64,000 nt of DNA from contig NAOQ01000104.1 in the NCBI GenBank assembly GCA_002751075.1, positions 46,117-110,116 of the forward strand, in the 5' to 3' direction. The notes under the pieces were generated by a model. That model was given only the letters and a program-made list of their open reading frames with translations, ran no database searches and had not been told where the DNA came from. Below are positions 12,001 to 24,760 of this stretch, in pieces. This DNA is from Ichthyophonus hoferi (taxonomy: Eukaryota; Opisthokonta; Ichthyosporea; Ichthyophonida; Ichthyophonidae). Made by a program: the position numbers and the translations under genes. The stretch's first letter is position 1. Each line of letters opens with the position of its first letter.

Positions 12001-15000
12001 GTTCATGCATTGTTAAGACCCAAAAAGGACAGTAATTAATCAATTAATTAAAATAACCCAATTAATAAGTCAGCATACCTTTTCTTTCGCCTGTGGCAGC
12101 TTCAATCTGCCCATAGTAAGCCCGAAAGACATAGGAAATTGAATAGCAGGACCGTTGTCCTGTGGTTATCATAGGATATGTTGGAATCATGCATCGCCTA
12201 GTGATTGCTACTAACCTTATATGGTATCACTAATAGCCTTATATAGTCATTATTACTAGTTCGTTCAGTCCTGTGACAGTAGTCTTCCATGGCACTACAA
12301 CTAACCTTATATAGTATCCCTAATAATCTTATTACATGACTGGTCATATTAAACCTGACCAAGAATGACGGTTTTGAATCTGTTTACACGTATATATATA
12401 AGAATTGTAAAATATGCATATGTGCTATGTACAAGTATATATTTCTTTACTGGTAATATAAAGATAAGAGTTATATTAGCATGCAATATTACTTCAAAGA
12501 CATACAATGATTTTAACTTCTAGTGAGAAGTCCGCAAATAGTTTAGGAAAAAGCAGGAAGGGTAAGAAAGAAAAGAAAGAAAGTAGGGCTGTAAAAATAA
12601 TACATACATACATATATACATGCATACATACATGCATGCATACATACGTTTATACATATATATACAGGAATTACTAAATATGGTAGCTCAAATAACTAAA
12701 CAGTGGAAAGAGATAGAGAAGGAATGGTATTGTATGGCCGACAATACAAAACATATATCAAGATAGAAATATCATAGATAACCATCTAGCTCTAAGTACC
12801 TACACATGTCCATATATGGTAATGGACACATGTACGTGCTTATATAAAAATGATAAACTAAATAAACACACACCGCTTCCATGGTAACGGGTTTAAATCG
12901 TTCTACTGTGTTTTTGGCAAGCTTTATCAGATTCTCATCTATATCTGTTCCTAATATTTTTTTGGGTTGGAAATTCCTTGCTGGAGGGAGATTAACACGT
13001 TAATATAATTGAATGGTATAATAATGAATATAATAATTAATTATTAATGATAGGCTCTAATAGATTAAATATAGTTCGGTGTGTATCTCTGCCCAATTAG
13101 GAAACTAAATGGTTTTATAAATATGACCATATTCTTTAGCACTTTAGTGTACATTACAATAGAATAGAACACAATATAATACAATATAACAATATAATAT
13201 AACACAATATAATATAATATAAAATATAATACAATATACAGCACTATATATATCAACATACCATAAATGCAACCCCATCCCCCTCTTCTTCACACATTCA
13301 TCTCTCCCATTACTCTCTCTTAATCATATCCTAGCAACCTGCTTATCAACATAGCATATATATCCCAGCAGGAACAGTTCATAAGGCAAAAACAAAGACC
13401 AATTAAGCATCATATATAAAACTTAACTAACCTATTTCAATGGTGAATACACCACTATTACACCCTACATCCAAACATTTTTTGCCTTCAAACCAAGCCC
13501 TGCGGAGCACTTTGATTCGTTGATCGTCCCCTGCTGACCGTCTACCTAAATAGTATTTCTGGACGCATCCAAGTGGTTAAAAACTACTATTAAATTTTAT
13601 TTATATTATATTTTTTCTTATATTATGTGGTGAGAATATATACTATATTTATTCCACCAATAACTTACCCTCATTTAGTAGTTAAAAATAATTCTAGCCT
13701 TTTTCTAGATCTCTTACTATTATAGTATATATTTTATGCATATGCCCACATCGAATTTAATCCCACAAACAATATTTCCAATAACCCAGCTGCCCTTGCA
13801 ATATTGTCATTCCTATTCTAAACTGTTTAGCAAACAATCACTATTTTCATTGGAGGAATGTCATTCAAGATCCACGTCATATATTGTTGTGAAAGCCAAT
13901 AATATAAAGGTAAGTTGATAAACCAGAATTTAATATCTACCTAAAAGAGCTATACTATATTCATATAATACATTAAAATTATTGGCCCCTGTTTATTTAA
14001 AAATATTTAAAGGAACCTATCTCTCACTATATACATCTTACACCATACATAACTCCAAATCCAAAAAAAGAAAAAAAACTAACATGCCAATAATTACAAA
14101 GGAAGAGAGCACTGAAGAGAAAAATGTAAAACTCTAGGGAGATTCAATTGGGTGGTTCATCATATTTACATTATAATTTCCGTACATCTCAGGGTCGTTT
14201 TCAGGTAAACTTTCCAGACCTTCATGGGAATTGATCTGGTTGGTTATGGTATTTTTAGATTGATCTACGTGACTTTGCTGGCTTTGGATTGGCGCTGAGT
14301 CTGAGATTGTATCATTGTCCCTGTTGAGAAGAATGGTTTAATGTGAGATATGTATATATGTACATGTATATGCCGTAAATATAGATATAGATATACATAT
14401 ACATATATATACACACAAACACAGAATAACTATATTATATAGGGTACCTGTAAGATGGAATCACTAACCTAATGTACAGATTTATTTCATAGCTAATTCG
14501 ATATAGCATATATTTTACTAAGTTTTAAACATATATATACTGGCTTGTAGACCTTATGCAATAATCTTAATATATGCGACAATTATATGACTATAAAAGA
14601 AAATTTATACTCATAAATATGTACGTTAGTATATAGGACAGTATGTATGTGTGGTAGTCTGGCAGTTTAATAAAATAATAATATGCATATGTGTAAGCAG
14701 GCAGGCATGGATGTGTGTAAGTATGTCTGACTACAAATACAAGAAAGTATATATATATATATAAGTAGCTGTGTATTTACCTTCAAATCGACCCCCTCTA
14801 CAACCCCCTGCCTCCCATTATGCAAGTCATAGTACCTCCTATACACTCTCCTTATTATGCACACCAATCCTCACCTACCCATTATTATGAATGATTTTCC
14901 GTAGCCCTTGCTCTTGTATTCCTTCCACATTCTCTTTCAACTCAGAAATATTCTTTGTAAATTCTTTTGTAGTATCAACCTCATTCTCTCCTAACTTATT

Positions 15001-15168
15001 ATTCATTGTCTTTCGTCTCTTACATTTCTCTTCTTCCTCCTCCTCTGTATATTCATTCGCCTGCTTCTCAATAACATCTATTGTATCTCTTACTGTTACT
15101 TCAGGCTCGCCATCCTCGTCAAACTTGACGTGCTTCCGGTTTCCCGAAGGACCCTTTCTCTTCCCCAT
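9046..15168 (-). CDS. Bin3/MePCE-family RNA 5'-methylphosphate capping methyltransferase
   Basis: Ten exons: 15168-14879, 14320-14170, 13558-13432, 12980-12872, 12106-12079, 11794-11700, 11186-11072, 10167-10062, 9506-9450 and 9113-9046. They give 381 aa, all phases matching, with a TAA stop. The N-terminal 140 residues are charged and disordered-looking. The Bin3 core starts at [19 protein letters not shown]-binding motif I is [11 protein letters not shown] (175-185) and post-I is [11 protein letters not shown]. The family hallmark follows as [17 protein letters not shown], then [13 protein letters not shown] and the terminal GFQRPLLIF. Animal MePCE uses SAM to methylate the gamma-phosphate at the 5' end of 7SK RNA; fission yeast Bmc1 binds U6 and telomerase RNA. 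The RNA target here is unknown. The donor of the fourth exon (GTGTGT) was chosen because only that site keeps the frame, and the 28-base fifth exon is very short. Confidence 0.93.
10691..10924. repeat. Foldback element with 50-base inverted arms, inside a Bin3 intron
   Basis: The left arm 10691-10740 and the reverse complement of the right arm 10875-10924 agree at 43 of 50 positions, counted by eye. They share TTTACTATCTGCA and GACTCATT. A 134-base spacer separates them. Both arms show the same chance translation (YYLHDSLD). The element sits in the intron between Bin3 exons 7 and 8. No clear flanking duplication was seen. Confidence 0.75.
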
Positions 15169-18100
15169 TATTCTATATTATATATTACTACTATACTACT
15201 GCATACTCTATAATATAGAATGCTTTAATTCCTATTGTAATAAAATATAGTTTATATATATTATATGTTTATATATATAGTTATATAGTTACTACACATA
15301 TACATATATATGTACGTATGTTTATATATAGGTATGCTGCATGTATCATATATTGGCCAAGTACTATAATTTAATAACGTTGTTTTGCGCAAAGACTTAA
15401 TAGTAGCACTCCAATCACAACCGCTTTGGTAATGGCTCATAATTAAATTAGATGCATATAATAGGACAAGTATCAGTTACTAATATTAAGCTGGTACACG
15501 TCTATCCAATAGATATTTGTTTTCCTACTGTTAATTAGATAAATTAGCCTTAACCTATGGCTAAATAAACTTTAATTCTATATTGATTTTGCAAATAACT
15601 GGGAAATAATAAACCACTCTATATATTTTTATATACCTATATATTGTGAGTGTGACTAATGTCCATATTGTCATGATGGAGATAGAGTCAGCATTCATCG
15701 TTTGATTTTCCTATGAGAACTCTACAGCTTTTTGACTCAGTTGAATTCCTAGGTCTTAATCTTAAGTCGTTTCCCGTTGTGGAGCCTCAGTATCGTTGTT
15801 TTCAGACATCTTGACAATCTCCCTTTTCCGATTGCGATGACCGCTACAGTGATATTATTACGTCTTGTAAACGACAATTAGTTTTCTGCCTAGGTGTTAA
15901 AATTGTACTCGTAAATATAACAATCAATTATGTAGATAAACTTAGGCTTTGTAAAACTGATTCTTTCTGCGTTGCAGAAAGACTTCTTTAATAATCTGTT
16001 TTATCCCCATGAAGACTTCCTATTGAAAAAAATTTATACATACCAAAAATCCAATTAAAAACTTCTATTTTAGCCGTTCATGAGACCAGTGCCAAAAAAG
16101 GCAATGCAACTTACGATTTATCAGGATCTGTCAGTTCTAGCAACTTGTCTACATCTGTTGGAATATCCAATTGTGCTTTTGATAGTAGTTAATTTTGCTA
16201 GACCAGCGGTAGTAATAGTCACTTGATCGGATCTGTCTTTAAGATACAGTTGTTGTTAGAGGTTTTATAGAAGGCCCATAAACCGACTCTCTGGGTAACT
16301 GATTGTAGTAATTTTATCTTTGTTCTAATTTAGAAGGAATCGATGCTTTGATTCGCCTGGGTGCAAATGTAAAAATTGCCCAATAAGATCGATCAGTAAT
16401 AGGTGATATATTACAACGCAAAAAATAACTATTGTCACTATTCAATATTAGTTAACAGTTCTCTGAGTTCTGAACAAGCAAGAGATCTGGATATTGATTA
16501 TCACTTGTCAGTGCTAAAGGTGGATTAGACCTTACAATAACGATGTGGTTATTAGGCACTGTTGTAATTTTAAGCTAGTAATTACAGATTAATTAACTTT
16601 CTTTAATTACTTATAGTTAAGGTTATTATCTAATGATTCAGTGTGGTTATGTCATATATTTTATTAGATTCAGAAGCTGTATTTGGCCATTTCATACCTA
16701 TGCACTCTGTTGTGTTATATTTTTTATTAATCCACCTCAAATATCAAATATGCTAATTCTGAAAATATACTTTGGATTGCGAAGAGAGGGATATTAATTA
16801 TTAGCCAACAGTGTTACACTTATAAATAGATAGTTGTAACCGATTCAATGGAGCCAATCACAAATATTCATATTAGTTAATCCAACCAACTCACGAGAGG
16901 TCACAGACAACCACTAGAATCATTTGATCTTATCACATTTCATTTAAACACTATTCTGTCTCTGCTTAGATGACGAATTAACGCATTTCCTCACGGGCCC
17001 AACACGCTTCCACTGTACCGCTCTACTACGTACAGATTCTGATATTCCCCGATGTAGTTATTAGGTAAATATGTGGTTCTAAGGACTTAGTATTAATGAT
17101 TTGATCTATACATATTTACATACATTAACTCATAAGTCCAATAGGACGTTGTTTGTCATTATTTCTCCTATTGGTGCATGACTTGGTGCTAAACCTTGTT
17201 ATGATAGAGACATCTCCCACCGTTCATCGTTCGATCTTTCGATATAGAGCCACAGCATTTTGACTGCTCGTAGATCTGGAGGCCTCAGTCCTGAGTCATT
17301 TTCCGTTGTGATTTAAGGGAGCCTCAGTATCATTATTTCCCAACATCTTTACAATATACCCTTGTAAATTACTGTGACAGTTACAGTGATAGTATTAATA
17401 CTTAAAAAAAATTATTAAGTTTTCCCCTACATGTTAAAATTACACCCGCAAGTATATTCTCTAAGAGCATCAATAAACATGCTTTGTAAAGCCGGCACTC
17501 TCTACATTGCAAAAGGCATTTTTTAATACTTTGATAAATATATATAATCTTATATAACTTTATCTTTAGGTTAAATTAAACTTTCTTTTGATAATCGCAT
17601 ACAGAAACCAGTGCCATATAAGGTTGCATAAAGTATGTGATCTATTCGTCAGACTATACTGTACTACACTATATTATACGATACTATTCAACAATTAAAC
17701 TAACAAAGTAAAAACCATATTTATTCCAATAAGTGCGCAGTTATTAATTAATTCTGCATTTCTGAATTTGTTTACATTCTAAAATCTGCTGTTTAGAATA
17801 ATCCCATAATATTGTCGACTACGTAAATACATACAGGGATAGATAAACATAAAAACAACCTACTGTTTTGATAACTGTAAATAATGTAAATATAAATAGA
17901 CAAACACCTTATTTGGTTCATATGTGTAATAAATGTAAGGAGATAAATTCGTGGATCAAGGTCATACGTACAAACCAGCCTTTCCGGCATAGATGGGCGA
18001 TTTCCTGAATCCTAAGAATTAGATAAAAGCTATTTTCTGAAAACATCAAAGCCTTTTAATAAAAAGTCAATTTTATAGCAGCTGGATAATAGCCAAATAA

Positions 18101-19580
18101 AACAATGCAAGGTACCATGAAAAGTAAATCTAAACAAATTTACTAGTGGAAAACATGCAGGACTCTTGACCCATTAAAGGCATTCCTATACACTGGCAAC
18201 TTATCTTTCGGTATGAGAGTAGCAATCCAATAGTATCATTTCACATATACTCAATCTAATTAGTAATTATCTGCTAAGATTGTCTCCGTCCTCTTGAAAG
18301 AGAAAGCTTCTTCCTAAAAACAATTTTTCCTTTAAGCTCTAAAATAATTTTTTTGCGGAATCTAAAACAGTTCATCATTACTTTAAGCAATATTTGATTA
18401 GCTTTTGGCTTATATAGATTACTATTTATTATTTACACTGGTTAGAATGCCATAGATTATAGATTGCTTATTAGGACGTAGTGACACGTTTGGACGCAGA
18501 AAATGTGTTTAAAGGGTGATTGGTCCACGCTACACTGCTGCAACTATGTGGTGCAAATTACATCTAAAACTCTTTTCGATTGTTATCAGCAGTCAATAAG
18601 AATCAATTGGCTGGTAGTAATTTAAACCACAAGAGAATACTGCAATTTTGATTGCGCCTGTCAAAGCAAATGTAGAAAGTGACGACATTTAAAATGAGTA
18701 GTCGTATAATCCATTTGTTGAATTTTTATAACTAACATACAATAACAGTAACAAGTTTGGATAATTGGCCAATGAAGGCGCCTAGCATAGCATGACCTGG
18801 GAGTTGTGCTCATAATCTAAGATGACAGAGACGAAAACATATACAGGTGATAGCTAAAAGTAGTCACGAGATACAAAAATGCTATCTATATATAATTGGG
18901 TGATAAAAATTTTTTAATAACTGTAAATTAATTTATTTTTATATAAGCAGTCAAGGCTAATCGTTATTAATAAAATAGAAATTTAAAGATTTGAAGATTT
19001 GTTGGTACGTTTCGCATTCAGAATACTTTGCTTTAAAATTTTCGAACTAGAGTTGTGATGGTTGTGATTAGCTTCATTAGCGAAAGTATACTGTATTCAG
19101 AAAAAAGACGCACAGTTAAAAAATTGGAAGTTTTCACTTTAGTCTAAATTTGTTTTTCTGCAGTGTACTGCTATATACACTGCATGGCTAAAAATAAATG
19201 CTTTATTTAGTCCATTTATAAAAAAATGGATTTTGTTTTCATGCGGCATCTAATTAGAATAAGAAGTTGCCTACTGGTATGTCTGTAAAACAAAAAAATT
19301 GCTTGCTCGAATACTATTAAGGTACTATATCTAAATATTTCTTATATAATATTTAAAATAATTAGGAAGGTATTGGTATAATATCATTGGCAATAAATTG
19401 AATTTGAACGATCTACAAAATGATTAGTGAATAAATTTCAGTAAACCATAATTCGCCTACATCCAGTATATAAAAGGATTGTGTTCCTATTGTATACATA
19501 GTATGAATTTTCAATATTTGGTTTTAGTTTAGTCAAGTTAGTGCTGGTGCTGTTAGTATAACACATGCACCATAGTTACT
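15169..19580. other. Divergent spacer (Bin3 promoter side to GPI-protein promoter side), largely repeat-derived
   Basis: A 4.4 kb spacer between divergent genes. Its left part (15.67-17.65 kb) is occupied by the dispersed repeat family and its direct repeats. From 17.7 to 19.5 kb the sequence is AT-rich with no exon I can support; some stretches are less AT-rich (18.45-18.70 kb) and may be older repeat remnants. Confidence 0.55.
15668..17652 (-). mobile_element. Decayed dispersed-repeat copy A1, flanked by diverged direct repeats
   Basis: A segment of about 470 bases (15668-16135) recurs in the same orientation at 17199-17652. Both copies share TTCATCGTT, GAGCCTCAGTATC, ACAGTGATA, GTGTTAAAATT and ACCAGTGCCA at matching spacing. 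Between them, 16140-16570 matches other copies near 31.5 kb and, inverted, near 42.3 kb. Minus-strand reading gives short protein-like stretches, so the source element was probably coding. No family can be named. It is a broken fossil with many disruptions, clearly old given the divergence between the two flanking copies. Confidence 0.55.
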
Positions 19581-22225
19581 ATGAGTATGCTTAGTTTGCT
19601 AACCTTTTTTATTATCATTGGTGTATCTGTGGCCGTGCTCTTAGAGAATGCCAATGTTAGTGTGGTTACGTTATTAGAGAATACAAAAAATGCTGAGCTC
19701 TTAGTAAAGCTCGAAAGTGCTGATACTGAAGCTACTGCGAAGACCGGTCCTGATAACTTGTCTTCTGAAATTTCCAAACCCTCGTTTGTTTGCATAGGTG
19801 GACCTGCTAAGACTTATCATTGCGCTAAGCAGGTAATGGGAGAGCAAGAGAATAGTTTTGTGTGGCGATTAAATTGAATTTATTTTAAGGCTCGTGTGTT
19901 AATGAATTCATGTATCTTTGATTAGAAAAAGTAGCTTATCAAATGCAATGGTCTACTGGGAGCAGACTTCAAAGCAATTATGAGCAATCAACTCATATAT
20001 ACATACATTACATGCATACACACCCCCCACCCCCCCTAATATATATACTGATAAATGTGTCAACATATTTTTGTCCCTTGGGCACTATTTGGATCACCAG
20101 AGATAGTGATAGATTTTACAGCAGTCCAAAAATCATTATATCCCGACGTCACCTTAGCATCACTAACTATAAATAAATTATTTTAATTGATACATAAAGA
20201 ATCATACGACAGAAAATATAGGTATAAATTTTATTTATTTATTTATTCTAAGAAAGTGTATTAACATAATATCGTATTGGTCCACTAACTCATACATAAT
20301 ACACCTACCTCCCTGGCAGTGTGCAGCACATTATTGGTTGTGCCCTGCCCTACAGCCTGGTGCCACGCCCACCCTTAAGCCATTGGCCCCGGGTGTTCGC
20401 TGCCCTTGCGATCAGAATGTCAATTGCGTTAGACCTGGTGGTGATACTGTTTGGCAGGTGAATAACCCATGTTTGCTACCATTTTTTGTTCAATATTTAG
20501 TTTGAACGGTTGGGGTAGAATGGATATATTTTGTTTTCATTGGTAAGGTATATTGCAATTACAAATTAAATTTTGCAAATACTACTGTCTAGAGAGTATA
20601 TGCATATAACTATTTGGCACAGATAAAATTGAATGATTTAAGGTAACTTACTTAATACATATTTAATGACATTTGGATTATTCTATTCTATTCTACTAGA
20701 GTCTTATTCTAAATCCTTCCTAACAATTATTATTTGTAGGTGTATGAAAATCAATGCAAAACTGGTTTCTACGACCCCAACGCACCAGCGTTTCCTCCTA
20801 AACCCAAAGCTGTTCAAGCAACCCCGGGCCCCCAGGGTAGAATAAATGAAACTACTACTGCTACTGGAACTAATCCTGCTACTGGAGGTGATAACCCGTA
20901 TCTACAAAGACTTGTTGACTGCCTCAAAGTTGAAGGTACATGATCCTCAACTTGATCGGATAATTATAAGCAAATGGGGCGATGTGGGTGTGTGTATCAA
21001 TATTTAATAAATATGCTGTGCTATCAAGTACGTGTGGGGCACTTACACCAAACATACACGTGCACTAATACGTATATATTTGCTTTACTTATCTAATACC
21101 TTGTTTGTTTTTGTTTCTGCAGGTTGTAAGGAGAGTCCAGATGACATTGTACTTAAGTTTGGTATCGATATGATCAAACCTTACTTTTTTTCTATGTTTG
21201 CCGTTCAAACCCACCATCCCGCCGATTCCAACTTCATGCTTGGTTTGGATAAACCCCATTTGCTTCTAGAACAACCTACGCAGAATGGCTACTATGAATT
21301 CTGTCTCTGTTTTCCGGTATGCTTTTTATTGCTTTACTGCGTCGTTTTGTTTTGTTTGAAAATTAAACCTTAAGGTATAGATAAAATAATAGGTAATTAT
21401 TTATGTAATTCTTTTTTTTTTTGCTTTTGAGAAAGGGCAATGGATTGCACTATTGTAGACTTGTGTATCAAGTGATATTAATTATGAATGTGGTTGCAGA
21501 TGAACTTGTTATATAAAAATATCTGCAGACACTATCCGATTATGAGTCACGCGCAAGCTTTTTATTATAATCTAACCTTTTATTTGATTATTGTTCACAG
21601 AAAAACTTTGTTGATGGACCCCAGTTCAAAATTCTGGCGGTCAATGGTACTACCCCGTCTATTACCCCGTCTACAGCTCCGAAACATGAGTATCCGTATA
21701 AAAGCGTTGTAGATGCCGTAGTAAGTATTACTAGTCTTTTGTGTTTTGAATTTGACTTACTATTATAGTTCTAAGAACGCGCAACTACAGCATGAACTAG
21801 TCGGAATTATTTAGGTAGATTTATTGGCATTTCGAAGAAATATTTAATTTTGAATGTGGTATTCAATTAGTTTTTTGTGATGCAAACACAAATAAAATAT
21901 AAGAGAGAACAATTAAACGCATGAGCAAAAACAAATGCCTTAGTATTCTGGACAATGGCCAATATGGCATGACAAAAACTAACATCTATCTGCTGATTTA
22001 CAGTGGGCCATCAACTTTCAGAACTATATCTATCTCGGCAAGCCTGATCGTTATGTAGCCGGTTGTTGTGGCTTTCAGACGCCCCTTATTGGTCAGAGCT
22101 TTATCCAGGAAGGAGGTAAATGTTCTTGCAGGGATAAGTTCAGTTTTAGAGGTAATGTAGCTGGAAACATGCCATCATTGATTACAATAGTAATTTGTAT
22201 AATGCCGCTACTATTTTTGCGATAA
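19581..22225 (+). CDS. Secreted cysteine-rich orphan protein with GPI-anchor-like C-terminus
   Basis: Six exons, 19581-19832, 20320-20457, 20740-20935, 21123-21316, 21601-21720 and 22004-22225, give 373 aa with all phases matching and a TAA stop. The N-terminus (MSMLSLLTFFIIIGVSVAV) is a signal peptide or signal anchor. A Cys-rich block follows (FVCIGGPAKTYHCAKQ, CAAHYWLCP, CPCDQNVNC). A Pro/Thr-rich linker at about 140-180 comes next, then a domain with further Cys (YYEFCLCFP, VAGCCGF, GKCSCRD). The end is hydrophobic with almost no tail (SLITIVICIMPLLFLR), preceded by small residues (GNVAGN), as in GPI-anchored proteins. The last exon has a possible internal GT donor (22115) that was not used because read-through gives this tail. 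I recognise no family. A cell-surface or wall protein is the likely role. Confidence 0.75.
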
Positions 22226-24760
22226 ATGTAGTATATATCTTGTTAGAAAATAGATGGAGAGAGCAAGAAAAAGCTCTTTTATACCGTAGCTACTTTCATT
22301 TTTATTGTAGATAAAATAAATTTAGGTATAATGGTGGATTCATCTATGTTATAGTAGTATAATGCGCAGTCGTTTTGTTTAAAAATTGTTAACTATTAAT
22401 CATTTATTTTTTAAAATTGTGATCGGATTGTTTTCCTCTCCGCCATGGCCATTGGTTCATTATTATGCCAATGCTTTTCGAACCTTAAAAATTTAATATC
22501 AAGAAGAATAAATAGTTTGGCAGGAGAACTAGAATATACTTTGTCATTAACTCTGAATAAATAAACACATAGTTCAAACTGATTTGTCGATACATAGTTT
22601 GCAAGCGTTTACATTGGTGAATTGGCCAATGTGCCATTCAAACAAGTACACAGAACTATAATCTTATGCAGGTAGGATCAGAGTTTCCTAGTGGGTTTCG
22701 GTTAACTTTCATGAATTGCTTTAGTCAATAAGAATATTTACAAAAGGTTCCCTTTAAATTATTGAGCACAACTCTACGGGTGTTAACCAAAAGATAACAC
22801 TCGCGCTCAAACAAAATAAAGAAAATAGAGATCAATAATAAAGGACCCCTTGCTCACACATACGGGGTAACAATAACAAAATATAAAAAGTAAGTCCTAA
22901 ACGCACGAAAAAATAGTTTGCATTTAATTATGTATTTGTAGTCACATTGTTATTGTAATGTCTAGTCCACCAATAAATCTCGTGTATGATAATCAGTGTC
23001 CAAATCTCTCGCTCGTTCAGAATTCAGAGAACTGCTACAGTTTCTACTATATATTATAAAGAGCTGCAGTAGTTCTGATAATTTCTCTACAGATTTAGGG
23101 GCTCAAATTAGGTGTTGTTAAAAGGTGTCTCTGGCTGGGCTAGCAGTAAAAACAGCGTTTAGTTCGGATCTCGGCTACCATGTTGGGAATAATAACTAGA
23201 GATAGGAGCGTTCTTGTAACCTATATTCGTTCAGAAGAGGAAATACCGAATTAAGAGGCCTTTAAATGTGTCCCTTTGCATACACGGAATAGAATTGTCT
23301 GATTTTATCTCCACAATCGAATACTATTGTGTCGTCTTGAAATGGCTTGGCTAGTCATCTAATTGCCTCATTGATATAAGTGCTCACATACCACATACTA
23401 GGTGTTGACAAATCAATTTACCTGTTAAGAACGGTATTCCATTAACCTATAAGACTGATCATTTCATCATCCGTCTGTTATCAGGACTTCGGCCAAAATA
23501 TGCGTTTATTCGGAGCTATCAGTCTTGTAACAGTTGTTTTCATTTCTTCCATTCTTTTCCCAGCCCTTGTTTATTGCAGATGTCAATGTAGCCATGTTCC
23601 ATATTTTGGTCCAAATAGAAACCGACTTACAAATATCCCTATTGGCTAAGGTGGTTCACATTATACCAGTAAGGCCCACTAGAATTACTCGATGTTAATT
23701 CTCCAATTGGCTTAACGAATGTGTCCTTATTTAGACGACTTTTTAGCTAATATCTGCATCATTAGTATAATTGTTAACTATTGGTTAATCTATGTTTACA
23801 AATAATTTCATCTAATTGGATTGTAGCAATAATTTTGTGATCCACATGTTACCAGGTTGTACCACTTGCTTTTTCAAAGTTGACGGCCTTGCAATGTATA
23901 TTAATAATGCTAGTAGTAATGGAAGGAAATAATGTATTCGTCATAATTAATATTCTCATTCCCTCTTTCTTTAGATTCATTTAGTCGAATAAAACTTCAT
24001 ATACAACTTAGATCAAACACGTTTTAGTCATCAGTCAATGCCAAGTTATTAATTGGTCTATAAAAGGTATATTATATCATAAAGTATAAAGATCTTCCTA
24101 ATATTGTTAGTTACATATAGAACATAGGTCAAAATAGCTAGTAATGATTGCTTAAAACTAAGTTATCAAATTATTAATTAATTTATATAAAATATACCAT
24201 ATCTCATTAATCAGATAATAATTGCTACATAGGTTAGAATCGGCACTTTTGCGTATATGAAAACAGAATTACCCGGAATTTAATTAGACTGGAGTGACAT
24301 TTGCTTAATCAGTTTTGATAGGAATCTCAAAATAGTGGTTAACTATAAAAGGATTATCAGATATATCCCCATCAATGGGAAAGAAGAAGAAAAAGATGCT
24401 GCCGTAATATATCTATATATAGAAACAGTAGTATACATGCTATTACTTTCTTTTTCATTCAATTATTATCCGATATCTGAATACAAATTGCATACATATA
24501 TTGAATATATATGCAATATGGATTAATAGTACACATGGGAGTTTAAATTTCTATTGGCGCATAATCCCATGCCTGCCAATAAACACACGATAGGATAGTA
24601 TACAGTAGACAGACAAAAAAGAGACTATCTATTCATCTGAACCATATTAGTATCTAACAGACCATACAACCATATAACCCTATAACTACCCTACTGGTAA
24701 TTGCTAGAACAAAGGTATATTAATAAGCAAACATAATAGGAATAAGGTAAGGCAAATCAT
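22226..24760. other. Convergent spacer with repeat copy A2
   Basis: A 2.5 kb spacer between the 3' ends of the orphan GPI-protein gene and the UCHL5 gene. About 22.98-23.55 kb belongs to the dispersed repeat family. The remainder is AT-rich without supported exons. Confidence 0.55.
22985..23550 (+). mobile_element. Decayed dispersed-repeat copy A2
   Basis: The stretch 22985-23050 is the inverted counterpart of 16450-16510 (shared GATAATCA, CCA.ATCTC, TTCAGAA.TCAGAGAACTG). The stretch 23290-23545 matches 32840-33075 in the same orientation, including the shared words GTATTCCATTAAC, AAGACTGATCATTTCATC and AGGACTTCGGCCAAA. Both modules lie on one strand 440 bases apart, giving the module order of the family. 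It is broken and old; the family is not identified. Confidence 0.6.

Noticed and set aside
15668-17652. A named retroelement assignment with terminal repeats
   Set aside because: The direct repeats are real, but no diagnostic enzyme motif could be recognised, so no family name is given.
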